Of a stretch of 64,000 nucleotides of DNA, positions 19,220 to 27,895 are shown piece after piece. The notes under the pieces are model-generated. The model searched no databases. It was given only the letters and a program-made list of their open reading frames with translations, and was not told the DNA's origin. Source of the DNA: Arenicellaceae bacterium (GTDB lineage Bacteria; Pseudomonadota; Gammaproteobacteria; Arenicellales; Arenicellaceae); contig JAQWNC010000018.1 of NCBI GenBank assembly GCA_029246505.1, positions 62,001-126,000 of the forward strand. The letters are read 5' to 3'. How positions within the stretch are numbered: position 1 is the first letter of the stretch; every line of letters starts with the position of its first letter. A program made the translations under genes and the position numbers.

Positions 19220-20338
19220 TTAAACTTTTTGCGCCGCAGTTTCCTTTACTTTTTCTACCGCCACAGTTTCCTTTATTTTTTCTATCGCCACTGTGTCCTT
19301 AACCGATTGATCAACATCAGTTTCTGTTATTAAGTCAACAGCGCCTTCACCCATACCTAAATTTGTACGAATTTGAGCTTCAATCACATCACTAATTTGT
19401 GGATTTTCTTTCAGGTATTCACGCACATTATCTTTGCCTTGACCAATACGATCTCCATTATAGCTATACCAGGCGCCAGCCTTATCGATAATGCCTTGGT
19501 CTACACCTAATGAAACGATCTCTCCATGACGCGATATTCCTTGATTATAAAGAATATCGAATTCGGTCTGCTTGAAAGGAGGTGCGACTTTGTTCTTAAC
19601 CACTTTAACTCGGGTTTGATTACCAACAATCTCGTCACCTTTTTTAATGGCGCCAATTCGTCGAATATCTAGGCGTACCGACGCATAAAATTTCAAAGCA
19701 TTTCCACCAGTGGTTGTTTCTGGATTACCGAACATCACCCCAATCTTCATGCGGATCTGGTTTATAAAAATCACCATGGTATTTGCGCGCTGAATGTTAG
19801 CGGTCAATTTACGTAATGCTTGCGACATTAGTCTCGCTTGCAAGCCCATATGTGAGGCGCCCATCTCCCCCTCTATCTCTGCTTTTGGAGTTAAGGCCGC
19901 AACTGAATCTACAACAATAACGTCGACCGCAGCGGAACGTACCAGCATATCGGCAATTTCAAGTGCTTGTTCACCGGTATCAGGTTGCGATACAAGCAGC
20001 TCATCTACATTTACACCCAAACGCCCAGCATAAGCCGGATCTAACGCATGTTCTGCATCGATAAAAGCAGCAGTACCACCCGCCTTTTGTGCCTCAGCAA
20101 TAACCTGTAGGGTTAACGTTGTTTTACCAGATGATTCCGGGCCATAAATTTCTACGACCCTACCACGTGGTAAGCCTCCTATCCCTAATGCAGCGTCTAG
20201 TCCAATCGATCCAGTTGAAACAGAGAGTACATCCTTGATATTACCCTCATCACCCATGCGCATTACGGTGCCTTTACCAAACTGGCGTTCTATTTGCGTT
20301 AATGCAGCATCGAGGGCTTTTTGTTTTGCATCGTCCAT
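19220..20338 (-). CDS. recA: Recombinase RecA with a repeat-containing C-terminal tail
   Basis: RecA drives strand exchange and LexA cleavage. The core is canonical: the Walker A motif GPESSGKTT, the DAEHALDP block, the L1/L2 region ([21 protein letters not shown], then [21 protein letters not shown]), and the [16 protein letters not shown] block. At 372 residues it is about 20 longer than E. coli RecA. The last 27 residues are three degenerate copies of a nine-residue unit (VKDTVAIEK / IKETVAVEK / VKETAAQKV). This replaces the usual strongly acidic tail with a mixed-charge one. A LexA-type box lies 48-63 bases upstream of the ATG. Confidence 0.98.
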   Translation of the reverse strand: MDDAKQKALDAALTQIERQFGKGTVMRMGDEGNIKDVLSVSTGSIGLDAALGIGGLPRGRVVEIYGPESSGKTTLTLQVIAEAQKAGGTAAFIDAEHALDPAYAGRLGVNVDELLVSQPDTGEQALEIADMLVRSAAVDVIVVDSVAALTPKAEIEGEMGASHMGLQARLMSQALRKLTANIQRANTMVIFINQIRMKIGVMFGNPETTTGGNALKFYASVRLDIRRIGAIKKGDEIVGNQTRVKVVKNKVAPPFKQTEFDILYNQGISRHGEIVSLGVDQGIIDKAGAWYSYNGDRIGQGKDNVREYLKENPQISDVIEAQIRTNLGMGEGAVDLITETDVDQSVKDTVAIEKIKETVAVEKVKETAAQKV

Positions 20339-20385
20339 TATTCATCTCCAAGAAAATCTATAAATAAAAACTTATTCGGTTATTA

Positions 20386-20401
20386 CTGTTAATTCATACA
20401 G
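20386..20401 (-). promoter_or_regulatory. LexA (SOS) box upstream of recA
   Basis: The sequence CTGTTAATTCATACAG fits the gammaproteobacterial LexA consensus CTG-N10-CAG exactly. It ends 48 bases before the recA ATG at 20338, the right position to overlap a recA promoter. Repression by LexA with DNA-damage induction of recA (and recX by read-through) follows from established SOS biology. No lexA gene is in the window. Confidence 0.85.
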
Positions 20402-20480
20402 TGGTTTTATTTAACCATTCATTTTACGTCGACACAAGTTTTTTGTATAAAAAACCTAAATACACCACGATTGTTGGCTA

Positions 20481-20978
20481 TCAACAAATTGATTTCAGCC
20501 GTTTAAGCATTAATTTTATCGCATATAGCGTTGCTGCCTTGCGTATTGCATCGCGATCCCCTGAAAAAACTTCGCAAACCGCAATCAATTCACCGTCAAT
20601 CTGACAAGCAAACCATACCGTACCAACCGGCTTTTCCGCGCTACCACCACCCGGACCCGCAATGCCAGTTATAGAAACACTAATGTCGGCGTTACTTTCG
20701 GCAATCGCACCACTTGCCATGACGCGTGCAACGGGTTCACTTACTGCTCCATACATATCAATCAGGGCCTCAGGTACACCCAAACACTCTTGCTTTGCTC
20801 GATTTGCATAGGTGACATAAGCACGATCAAACCAGGCAGAACTACCACCCAAAGACGTTAGTGCGGTAGACAACATCCCGCCAGTACAAGACTCGGCTGT
20901 CACAACTGTTAAGTTTTTCGCCACACAGAGCTCCGCTAGATTTTGCACTAACTCTGGAAGTAATCCCTTGTCAGCCAC
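20481..20978 (-). CDS. pncC: NMN amidohydrolase (CinA C-terminal family)
   Basis: The enzyme deamidates nicotinamide mononucleotide to NaMN in NAD recycling. The 165-residue protein is the stand-alone CinA C-terminal domain. It has VVTAESCTGGMLSTALTSLGGSSAWFDRAYVTYANRAK, GAVSEPVARVMASGA and ITGIAGPGGGSAEKPVGTVWFA. The GTG start at 20978 is preceded by a weak ribosome site. It precedes recA on the same strand, the conserved pncC-recA order. The LexA box lies between them, so recA has its own promoter. Confidence 0.94.
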   Translation of the reverse strand: MADKGLLPELVQNLAELCVAKNLTVVTAESCTGGMLSTALTSLGGSSAWFDRAYVTYANRAKQECLGVPEALIDMYGAVSEPVARVMASGAIAESNADISVSITGIAGPGGGSAEKPVGTVWFACQIDGELIAVCEVFSGDRDAIRKAATLYAIKLMLKRLKSIC

Positions 20979-21055
20979 TCATCTTACCCACTTTAAATGT
21001 CTATGCCTAATAAGGCTAATAATATCATCACGAATAAACTTGCATGCTGTTAGCG

Positions 21056-21829
21056 CTAATCAGAACTTGATAAACCCGATTGTCTTAGCCATTCAAACAG
21101 CACAATCCCGGTTGCAACTGAAACGTTCACACTGGGTACAGAACCCCTCATTGGGATGCTAATCATCTCATCACACACTAGCGCGGTAAGTGACTTAAGC
21201 CCAGCTCCTTCTGAGCCCATAACAAAGCACAAAGCACCTTGCAGTTTGGATTGATAGATATTTTGATCTGCTTTATCTGAACTACCCAATACCCAGACTC
21301 CTTCTTTCTTAAGCTGATCAAGTGCGCGAACTAAATTGGCGACTCGATATATCGGCAATGTTTCTGCGGCACCGCTTGCCACCTTACGAGCCACCTCAGT
21401 AAGTGGAGCCGTCTGATTTTTAGATACAATGATACCGTCAACACCTGCGGCCTCAGCTGTGCGTATACAGGCGCCTAAGTTATGCGGATCTTGGACGTGG
21501 TCTAGTGCCAAAAATACGGGCACACCGTTTGCCCCCATCGCGGTCTTTAAAAAATCTTTTAACTCCCGTTCACCAAGTTCCGATGCTGGCTTTACCCTAG
21601 CCAAAATGCCTTGATGTAATTGATCCCCACTCCAATCATTAAGGTGTCCCTTAGTCGTGGTCTGAACGTTAATTCCAACAGATTGAGCGCTAGCCAACAA
21701 ACCAGATAAGTTGTCACCTTGTTCATTGCTTACAAATAATTCCAGCACACGTTCAGGAGCTGCGTCGAGCAACCCCTTTACAGCGTGAACACCGTATACC
21801 ACGACTTCCTGTGACCTATTCTTTGCCAT
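21056..21829 (-). CDS. rlmB: 23S rRNA 2'-O-methyltransferase RlmB
   Basis: RlmB methylates G2251 of 23S rRNA. The protein has 257 residues. An N-terminal L30e-like substrate-binding domain (VVYGVHAVKGLLDAAPERVLELFVS) precedes a SPOUT knot domain with FLALDHVQDPHNLGACIRTAEAAGVDGII, a conserved CFVMGSEGAGL block, and ISIPMRGSVPSVNVSVATGIVLFE. These are the classic TrmH/RlmB motifs. It follows rnr by 28 bases on the same strand, the usual rnr-rlmB operon. The start is ATG. Confidence 0.96.
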   Translation of the reverse strand: MAKNRSQEVVVYGVHAVKGLLDAAPERVLELFVSNEQGDNLSGLLASAQSVGINVQTTTKGHLNDWSGDQLHQGILARVKPASELGERELKDFLKTAMGANGVPVFLALDHVQDPHNLGACIRTAEAAGVDGIIVSKNQTAPLTEVARKVASGAAETLPIYRVANLVRALDQLKKEGVWVLGSSDKADQNIYQSKLQGALCFVMGSEGAGLKSLTALVCDEMISIPMRGSVPSVNVSVATGIVLFEWLRQSGLSSSD

Positions 21830-21857
21830 TACTACTATTTACTGACGCCAACAATAG

Positions 21858-24104
21858 CTAGCGTTTATCTCGTTTTTTCTTTTTGTGTTTTCCACTTCTG
21901 TTTTTATTCCCACGCCGCTTTTCCTGTTTAACACCGATAAAGTCGAAATCAATCCTGGCCTTTTCCAAATCTGCTCGAGTAACAACAATTTTAACCGGAC
22001 TACCCAAACGATAAACTACTCCTGATCGCTCGCCAGTTAAAGTTCTAAAATTAGCATCAAACACCCAAAAATCGTTCCCCATATTGGTTACATGAACCAG
22101 ACCGTCAATAAACAAATCATCTAATTCTACAAACACGCCAAAATCGGTAACCGAGCTAACTGTCCCCTTAAATACATCACCAATCCTGTGTGTCATATAT
22201 TCGGTTTTTAACCACTGGATTGCTGCGCGCGTTGCATCTTCAGCACGGCGTTCCGTCATGGAGGTTTTATCACCAATCGCCTCGGCTGAAAAAGATGTTT
22301 TGTTAGCCTTTTTGGTTAGAACAGCGCGCAATTCTCTATGCACGTGCAAATCTGTATACCGCCTGATCGGCGAAGTAAAGTGCGTATAAGAATCAAAACC
22401 TAAAGCATAGTGACCTGTATTCTCCGTTGCGTAACGCGCTTGCTTCATACTGCGCAACAGTAGCGATTGAAAAAACCGCTCTTGTTCGTGGCCAACCATG
22501 CTGGCCAGCACTTCCGCGTAAGCGCTACTTTCAGGTATTTCAGATTCGCGCAGCCGAAAACCAAATAAACCAAGTATTCGTCTGGCCTCAGCCACTTTTA
22601 TTGGTTCTGGTGTTTCATGCACACGAAACACACCGTGTTCACTACGCATTTCAAGCTCATCTGCTGCGCAAATATTGGCCAGCAGCATCATTTCTTCAAT
22701 CAGGCGATGGGCATCATTTCGATGCCGCGCGACCACCGTTTCGATCTTGCGCTGATCGTTAAACATAACTAAGGCTTCAGGTATTTCGAACTCAATACTT
22801 CCGCCTTTTTGTCGATGCTGCCTCAGCTTCATCGATAATTCGTAAAGCAGTTTTATCGATGCGTGACATTCTTTTGGTGGCGCCTGATATGTTAGGCCCT
22901 CGTCTTTAGCAGACTCTTCCAACACGCCCAACCAATCGGCTACCTGGGTATAGGTCAATCGAGCCTTGGATCGCATTAGCGCAGGATAAAACCGGTATTT
23001 TTCTACCGCACCGCTTTCGTTAATCTTGATATCGCAAACAAAGCAATTTCGATTCACCTCCGGTTTCAGAGAACACAAACCATTGGACAGTACTTCGGGT
23101 AACATTGGTATAACGTGGCGCGGAAAATAAACAGAGTTACCTCGTTCAAATGCTTCCAGATCAAGCGCACTGCCTGGAGTTACATAGCTCGAAACGTCAG
23201 CAATCGCTACTACCAGTCGATAACCACTTTCCAGCTTTTCACAATAAACCGCATCGTCGAAATCTCGAGCATCTTCACCGTCAATGGTGACCAGCGGTAA
23301 GTCCCTTACATTTTCACGATCTTTTAAGTCACCGGGCTCACCAATAGACTCATACTGAAGAACCTCATCCAGTACTTCAGTCGGCCACTCATGCGGTAAA
23401 TCAAAATTACGCACCGCAATCTCAATTTCCATACCGGGATCTAAATACTCGCCCATTACTTCGAGCACCTTGGCAGTGGGCTCAAAGTCACGGGTTGGCT
23501 GATCGATAATCTCGATATTAACCACCTGCCCTTCGGTGGCTCCGTTACGATCTTCCGAGGCAATGTAGAAATCCTGATTAAAGCGTTGATCTAACGGCAC
23601 TACGAAACCCATTTGCCCATCTGTAAAATAGCGACCAGTAATATGTGTATTCTTGTGCTCTAGAACGCTAATAATGTCGCCAAATCGCTTGCCGCGACGA
23701 TCTTTTCCTGTAATTAGAATCTCTACACGGTCATTGTGCAAAACCAGCTGCATTGAGTGCTTGGGTAAATTTACTGAATCACCGCCTTCATCAAGCTTTA
23801 CAAACCCGTGCCCTTCAGCATACCCAACCACGGTACCTATCACTTGTTTTACGCTACCCGGAGCAGCCCATTTGTTTTTACTCACCCGAACAATTTGTTT
23901 GGTGTCAGCCATTTGCTCAAGGACCGTTACCAACTCTTGTCGGCCCGCCTTATCATCACGTGATAATGTTTGTGCTAAATACCGGGTAGAAACTGGGTCA
24001 TCCTTGGCATTCACAAGCTTAAGAATCGGTGCAGAGCTAAGCTTCCGCCGATCGCCAACCCCGCTATTTTTTCGGCCTTTAGAGCTCTTTTTCTTCGTTG
24101 ACAT
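21858..24104 (-). CDS. rnr: Ribonuclease R
   Basis: RNase R is a processive 3'-5' exoribonuclease acting on structured RNA. The 748 residues contain cold-shock domains in the N-terminal third (IGTVVGYAEGHGFVKL), the RNB catalytic domain with acidic cluster TIDGEDARDFDDAVYCE, and HFTSPIRRYTDLHVHREL. An S1 domain near 640-715 (GDVFKGTVSSVTDFGVFVELD) and a very basic tail of about 25 residues complete it. The start is ATG. It heads an rnr-rlmB operon and is divergent from tRNA-Leu. Confidence 0.96.
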   Translation of the reverse strand: MSTKKKSSKGRKNSGVGDRRKLSSAPILKLVNAKDDPVSTRYLAQTLSRDDKAGRQELVTVLEQMADTKQIVRVSKNKWAAPGSVKQVIGTVVGYAEGHGFVKLDEGGDSVNLPKHSMQLVLHNDRVEILITGKDRRGKRFGDIISVLEHKNTHITGRYFTDGQMGFVVPLDQRFNQDFYIASEDRNGATEGQVVNIEIIDQPTRDFEPTAKVLEVMGEYLDPGMEIEIAVRNFDLPHEWPTEVLDEVLQYESIGEPGDLKDRENVRDLPLVTIDGEDARDFDDAVYCEKLESGYRLVVAIADVSSYVTPGSALDLEAFERGNSVYFPRHVIPMLPEVLSNGLCSLKPEVNRNCFVCDIKINESGAVEKYRFYPALMRSKARLTYTQVADWLGVLEESAKDEGLTYQAPPKECHASIKLLYELSMKLRQHRQKGGSIEFEIPEALVMFNDQRKIETVVARHRNDAHRLIEEMMLLANICAADELEMRSEHGVFRVHETPEPIKVAEARRILGLFGFRLRESEIPESSAYAEVLASMVGHEQERFFQSLLLRSMKQARYATENTGHYALGFDSYTHFTSPIRRYTDLHVHRELRAVLTKKANKTSFSAEAIGDKTSMTERRAEDATRAAIQWLKTEYMTHRIGDVFKGTVSSVTDFGVFVELDDLFIDGLVHVTNMGNDFWVFDANFRTLTGERSGVVYRLGSPVKIVVTRADLEKARIDFDFIGVKQEKRRGNKNRSGKHKKKKRDKR

Positions 24105-24227
24105 CTTACGGTGAGGTAGTTACATTCTCGCGCCTAATGGATTGAGACGCCGGTGCTGCTAATGTGGCTAGGAATATCGCTAGATTACTCTGGATCACCC
24201 AGAATGTCTCACTCTAATCACCTAAAT

Positions 24228-24314
24228 GCCCAGGTGGCGGAATTGGTAGACGCGCTAGCTTCAGGTGCTAGTGATCGTAAGGTCGTGGAGGTTCAAGTCC
24301 TCTCCTGGGCACCA
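24228..24314 (+). tRNA. tRNA-Leu(CAG)
   Basis: The plus strand begins GCCCAGGTGGCGGAATTGGT. It has an anticodon stem CTAGC/GCTAG with loop TTCAGGT (anticodon CAG), a class-II variable arm, the T-arm GGTTCAAGTCC, and an acceptor CCTGGGC, discriminator A and encoded CCA ending at 24314. It is 87 bases long. A truncated tyrosine integrase begins 160 bases downstream, making this a likely attachment site. I did not find a second copy of the 3' end further along by eye. Confidence 0.97.
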
Positions 24315-24474
24315 TAATAAGATCCATCAGCATCCATTAAAGTCTTTACACTTAACAACCAACCTTTTGTTCCCTTGCTTTAAAGACTATTAGCATACAG
24401 CATTGTCTATTCACATCTGCATTTTTATGTAACACTGGATGTAACATTCATAAAATGTAAGCAAAACCACCTAA

Positions 24475-24738
24475 ATGCCAAAATTAATTACACCCCTCTC
24501 ATCAACACAAGTTCGAAAAGCTAAACCTAAATCTAGCGAGTACAGTTTAGCTGACGGAAAAGGACTGTACCTTCGCGTCAAACCACATGGCACTAAGCTC
24601 TGGTTATTCAATTACCAAAAACCCTATACCAAAAAACGCACTAACATCAGCATTGGTATGTTTCCTACTGTTACGCTTGCCCAAGCAAGGTCAACAAGGG
24701 AGAACTACAACTCACTACTTAATCCAGCAGAGTCATAA
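24475..24738 (+). pseudogene. Truncated tyrosine integrase (N-terminal fragment)
   Basis: The 87 codons match the N-terminal arm-binding domain (DUF4102-type) of P4-like tyrosine integrases: MPKLITPLSSTQVRKAKP, then YSLADGKGLYLRVKPHGTKLWLFNY, then KRTNISIGMFPTVTLAQAR. Functional members are about 400 residues long. This one stops at a TAA just after the first domain, and no core-binding or catalytic R-HxxR-Y region follows. It lies directly downstream of tRNA-Leu in the same direction, as expected for an element integrated into the tRNA 3' end. I read it as the relic of an integrated element. Confidence 0.85.
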
Positions 24739-25645
24739 GGATTCTCTCTTAGTCGTGCTTTGATATTATTTTCACTATGCTTACTACTTACCCAAAAAAC
24801 CTTATCGATTTTTTTCCTGCGCCTCTAAATCTACATTAAGATGATTAAATGCAAATGTTTCCGAAGCCATTGGGGATAGCTCGTTAGCGAGCAAAAGTTC
24901 AATATGGTTCATGTGGGCGTAAAATTTAAGGTCGAGCCGTAATTATATCTTTTTAAATCGCCTAATCCAGGACTTGGCGGCTTCCGGTAACTTGGGTTAT
25001 AAACTTCTTGCGTTAAATAATATACTAAAGGCTGTGGGAATAACGCTTCCAAATTATTTGCCTTAAGAATAAACAGATACCCATAATCTCAAGCCTTTCT
25101 AATAGGCTTGGGATACAAAGTGTAATCTACCTAGCTGGCGATTATTACACCTGTATACTTCTCGAAATATTTTGAAGCTTTTTGATATTTATGCTTTAGT
25201 GCTTAAGGCCATTTAGTCTAGATCAGAATTTGAAGATTATAGACGACGCTGAACTCTATATTACTCTGTCCATATCTTTATCATTTCGGCCAGAGGAACA
25301 AGCTAATTCATAATTGCATTAGTGCAAACAGTCCAAAATTTGATTCCGTTGCTAGGATCTAGTTACCCTGCATTTATGTATCGTTCAATGCCTATCAATA
25401 AAAACATTTTGGGTGCTGACTATTCTTAGCGTTTTGAGGTAGTCCCCACACTACACAGTTTAAGCATTGATCCTTAAGCAGGCACTAAAAACCCTATGCC
25501 TCACATACCAACATTTGTACCAACTTAAACTAAAAGGATCAGGTGGTACGTATAGAACCGAATTAGTCTTAAAAACCGAGCTCATCTGCGCCCGTGGTGG
25601 GTGACCAAATCGCAGGGTCCCTGCACTCTCACACTCGCGGCTTTT
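24739..25645. other. Non-coding stretch of probable decayed island DNA
   Basis: No reading frame of convincing length or composition is found in about 0.9 kb. The sequence is AT-rich with frequent stops in all frames, consistent with eroded genes. A 36-codon minus-strand frame starting near 24921 is too short to support. An 11-pair hairpin is at 25086-25114. A short palindrome GCAGGGTCCCTGC is near 25613. Confidence 0.4.
25086..25114. repeat. Hairpin-forming inverted repeat
   Basis: The arms are 25086-25096 (ATCTCAAGCCT) and 25104-25114 (AGGCTTGGGAT), separated by a seven-base loop. Ten positions pair in Watson-Crick fashion plus one T-G pair. No T-run follows on either strand, so it is not a standard terminator. 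It could be a relic element end or a transcript structure. Confidence 0.5.
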
Positions 25646-25730
25646 CTATCCGTTGCAATCGTTATAGTTGTAACGGATAGAATTCATTTGAAATCCTTAT
25701 AAACAAACGATTGTTACGTTGTAACGGATA
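25646..25730. promoter_or_regulatory. Repeated operator-like sites (CTATCCGTTRCAA) upstream of small operon
   Basis: Three copies of one element occur. CTATCCGTTGCAA at 25646-25658 is inverted relative to TTGTAACGGATAG at 25668-25680, a 13-base inverted repeat with one mismatch and a nine-base spacer. TTGTAACGGATA recurs at 25719-25730, 51 bases (about five helical turns) after the second copy. The third copy overlaps a small palindrome, GTTACGTTGTAAC, at 25713-25725. Phased repeats ahead of a small operon suggest binding sites for a dedicated regulator. No regulator gene is recognisable beside them. Confidence 0.6.
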
Positions 25731-25807
25731 AATACTAGGGCAGAGTAGAGAATAAAAATCTTCGTGTTGAGGTGTATAGGAGAGATTATGCCTCAGGAAA
25801 CCTTTGC

Positions 25808-26080
25808 ATGAAAAATACTAGTAGCTCGGTTATCAAAATTAGTACCAGGCGATACCAATGGCTGGTGCCGAATAACTGTGAATATCTAAAATTGTTAATT
25901 ATTCAGGAGAACCTAAGTGCAACCGACCTTAGATTTGCAAGCCCACGAGACTGCAATGGTTTTATTAGACAACTATTCCTGTTAGCGCTTGAAGACGAGC
26001 AAAAGAATGTGACGCCGTCTTGCCTCGCGGTTTTTGCAAGAGCGCTAGCCAAACACAATTTTGAACAAACTACCCTTTAG
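25808..26080 (+). CDS. Unknown small protein, first gene of island operon
   Basis: From the ATG at 25808 this encodes 90 residues without signal peptide or membrane segment. A basic N-terminus (KNTSSSVIKISTRRYQWLVP) is followed by a predicted helical part. I do not recognise a family. AGGA lies nine bases upstream. A seven-codon frame (MPQETFA, 25788-25811) with a very strong AGGAGAG site ends in an ATGA overlap with this start, suggesting coupling. Alternatively, the longer family start was lost by a frameshift. The next small gene begins ten bases downstream. Confidence 0.5.
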   Translation: MKNTSSSVIKISTRRYQWLVPNNCEYLKLLIIQENLSATDLRFASPRDCNGFIRQLFLLALEDEQKNVTPSCLAVFARALAKHNFEQTTL

Positions 26081-26090
26081 AGAAATACGA

Positions 26091-26345
26091 ATGATTAAAG
26101 TAAAACAACCCGCAATACAAACAAAAATTGAAGATTGCGATTTTGATGAGCTAATGGCGAGCCTATTCGCCTTAGTAACCCACCACAGTTTGACCAATCA
26201 CGGATGCACATTATCCGCCATCGTAGAGCACCTTGATGAGCTATGCCGACACCCTGACATCGAACTGTATCCGAAACAACTCAGGGTTTTAATAAAAATG
26301 CGCCAGCTTTGGCTAACCCATCTATTTCAGCAAGCGACAACGTGA
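26091..26345 (+). CDS. Unknown small acidic protein, second gene of island operon
   Basis: The ATG at 26091 gives 84 residues (MIKVKQPAIQTKIEDCDFDELMASLFALV, then an all-helical end with LYPKQLRVLIKMRQLWLTHLF). AGAG precedes the start by about seven bases. No known domain is recognised; size and context resemble accessory genes of integrated elements. It lies ten bases after the preceding small gene, so the two are likely cotranscribed and under the control of the repeated sites at 25646-25730. It is convergent with the following membrane-protein gene. Confidence 0.5.
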   Translation: MIKVKQPAIQTKIEDCDFDELMASLFALVTHHSLTNHGCTLSAIVEHLDELCRHPDIELYPKQLRVLIKMRQLWLTHLFQQATT

Positions 26346-26478
26346 TATCTACATTAGGCCTATCAGTCCAAAATTTTAACGCGCCGGTGACTAATACGAG
26401 CCACCCGGAATAGTCACCGACCGATGTTTATTGTTCGAACTATAGCTGGGCTATCGTGTATCAAGGATGGTTGCGCCC

Positions 26479-27840
26479 TTAGTAAGTATAAGATGACTCG
26501 ACACTATTTAGGTTGTAGAACAAAGAGACACATTGGTTGATCCAATGGTTTTTATCCTCAGTTACCAGGAAATGTAAACTCGAACTTACCCGAGGAATCT
26601 TGCTTGTTATCGGAATCAACATATCTTTGCCCGAACTGTCTGCGAGCGTTTGGCGCACATCGCTTATCGAGTAGTAAAAACCTTTGGCATCGCCTGAAGC
26701 AATATCTACAATCAAATTTCGATTATTCACTGCAAGCAATACGAGTACGCCCAAAAGTGACATAGAATACTTAATGTATTTATGGGCATTCTCGCTAGGC
26801 CGTAAAAAATGGAATGTTGAAATTATGATTGGCCAGCTGACAACAATCACGAACAAAGATAGATTATGCGCCCTACCTGGGCCAGGAGCACCTATTGCTA
26901 TTATTAAGATGAGTATTATTGCAAATGGGTAACCGAAGGAAAATGCAGTAATCAGATGCCGTGCCGTTTTCGAAATATCGATCTCTACGATTTCTGATGA
27001 TTTGTGGAAAATTTCTCTGATGCCGGGGATATATGAAATCAAATACATCGCCAATGCTGGTAAGAGCAGGCCTCTAGCTCCATAGAGCATCACCTCCTTA
27101 AATATTTCTATGAGCGCAAGACTCTCTTCTACTCGCGTTGCACGTTCTTCATTTCCCGGGGCTAGAATACTAAGCCCAGTACCCACCGCCATTAATACTA
27201 ATATTGGGACAAGATATTTTCGATCTTGCCAGAAAATATAGATCCCTATCATGAAAAACCACAGCGCAATCACAAACAGCTCGGCCAAACCGCATGCAAT
27301 ACACGAAATGATCAACAACAGACCAAATCGCCCGTATTGTATTGTTCCTTCTGCTTTGGAAAGGGCGAAGGCCAGGAAGATACTCCCCGTGGTCAACGCA
27401 TAACCAACGGTATAGTAGGCAAAACCAGTCGCCCAAAATATCAGATCGCCGATTGAGCTGGCGATAGATATAAAAATAAATGATGACAAAAATGTCAGTG
27501 TTATACGCGTCTTGAAAGTGGGGACTATCATACTCGCGCTAAACCAGCTACCGAGGAAAATCGACAAGAGTGAAATTGGAATGGTTAGCCAATAGTAATT
27601 GTCAATTCCAATCATTCTATAAAATATATATGTCAACGCGCTAGACGACCACCGTCCAGTTAATGTGGCCCACTCATGTGCCACATGTTGCCAAATATTA
27701 TTGAACCCACCTGCTGTATAAGCCAGACAGTAATCATCAAGAACAGGCTGGGTGTAATATCCCAAATATAGACACGCCAGCATTAACAATATAAATGCAC
27801 TACAGATTATTATTGATGGTTTTTTTGCGAAATTATTCAT
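26479..27840 (-). CDS. Polytopic membrane protein, DUF6056-like
   Basis: The 453 residues form about ten to twelve hydrophobic segments. After the first helix (IIICSAFILLMLACLYLGYY) the first external loop carries PVLDDYCLAY and, further on, GRWSSSALTYIFYRM. A DD or DE pair in this loop recalls GT-C fold glycosyltransferases, and the whole resembles the DUF6056 family of bacterial membrane proteins. Catalytic function is not demonstrated. No lipid-carrier or GtrA/GtrB-type partner is adjacent. The start is ATG. It lies in the decayed accessory region yet is intact over its full length. Confidence 0.6.
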   Translation of the reverse strand: MNNFAKKPSIIICSAFILLMLACLYLGYYTQPVLDDYCLAYTAGGFNNIWQHVAHEWATLTGRWSSSALTYIFYRMIGIDNYYWLTIPISLLSIFLGSWFSASMIVPTFKTRITLTFLSSFIFISIASSIGDLIFWATGFAYYTVGYALTTGSIFLAFALSKAEGTIQYGRFGLLLIISCIACGLAELFVIALWFFMIGIYIFWQDRKYLVPILVLMAVGTGLSILAPGNEERATRVEESLALIEIFKEVMLYGARGLLLPALAMYLISYIPGIREIFHKSSEIVEIDISKTARHLITAFSFGYPFAIILILIIAIGAPGPGRAHNLSLFVIVVSWPIIISTFHFLRPSENAHKYIKYSMSLLGVLVLLAVNNRNLIVDIASGDAKGFYYSISDVRQTLADSSGKDMLIPITSKIPRVSSSLHFLVTEDKNHWINQCVSLFYNLNSVESSYTY

Positions 27841-27895
27841 AATTTAAGCACCTATAAGTGATTAAAAATATTTTTGTAATGAGATCAGAGAGGTA

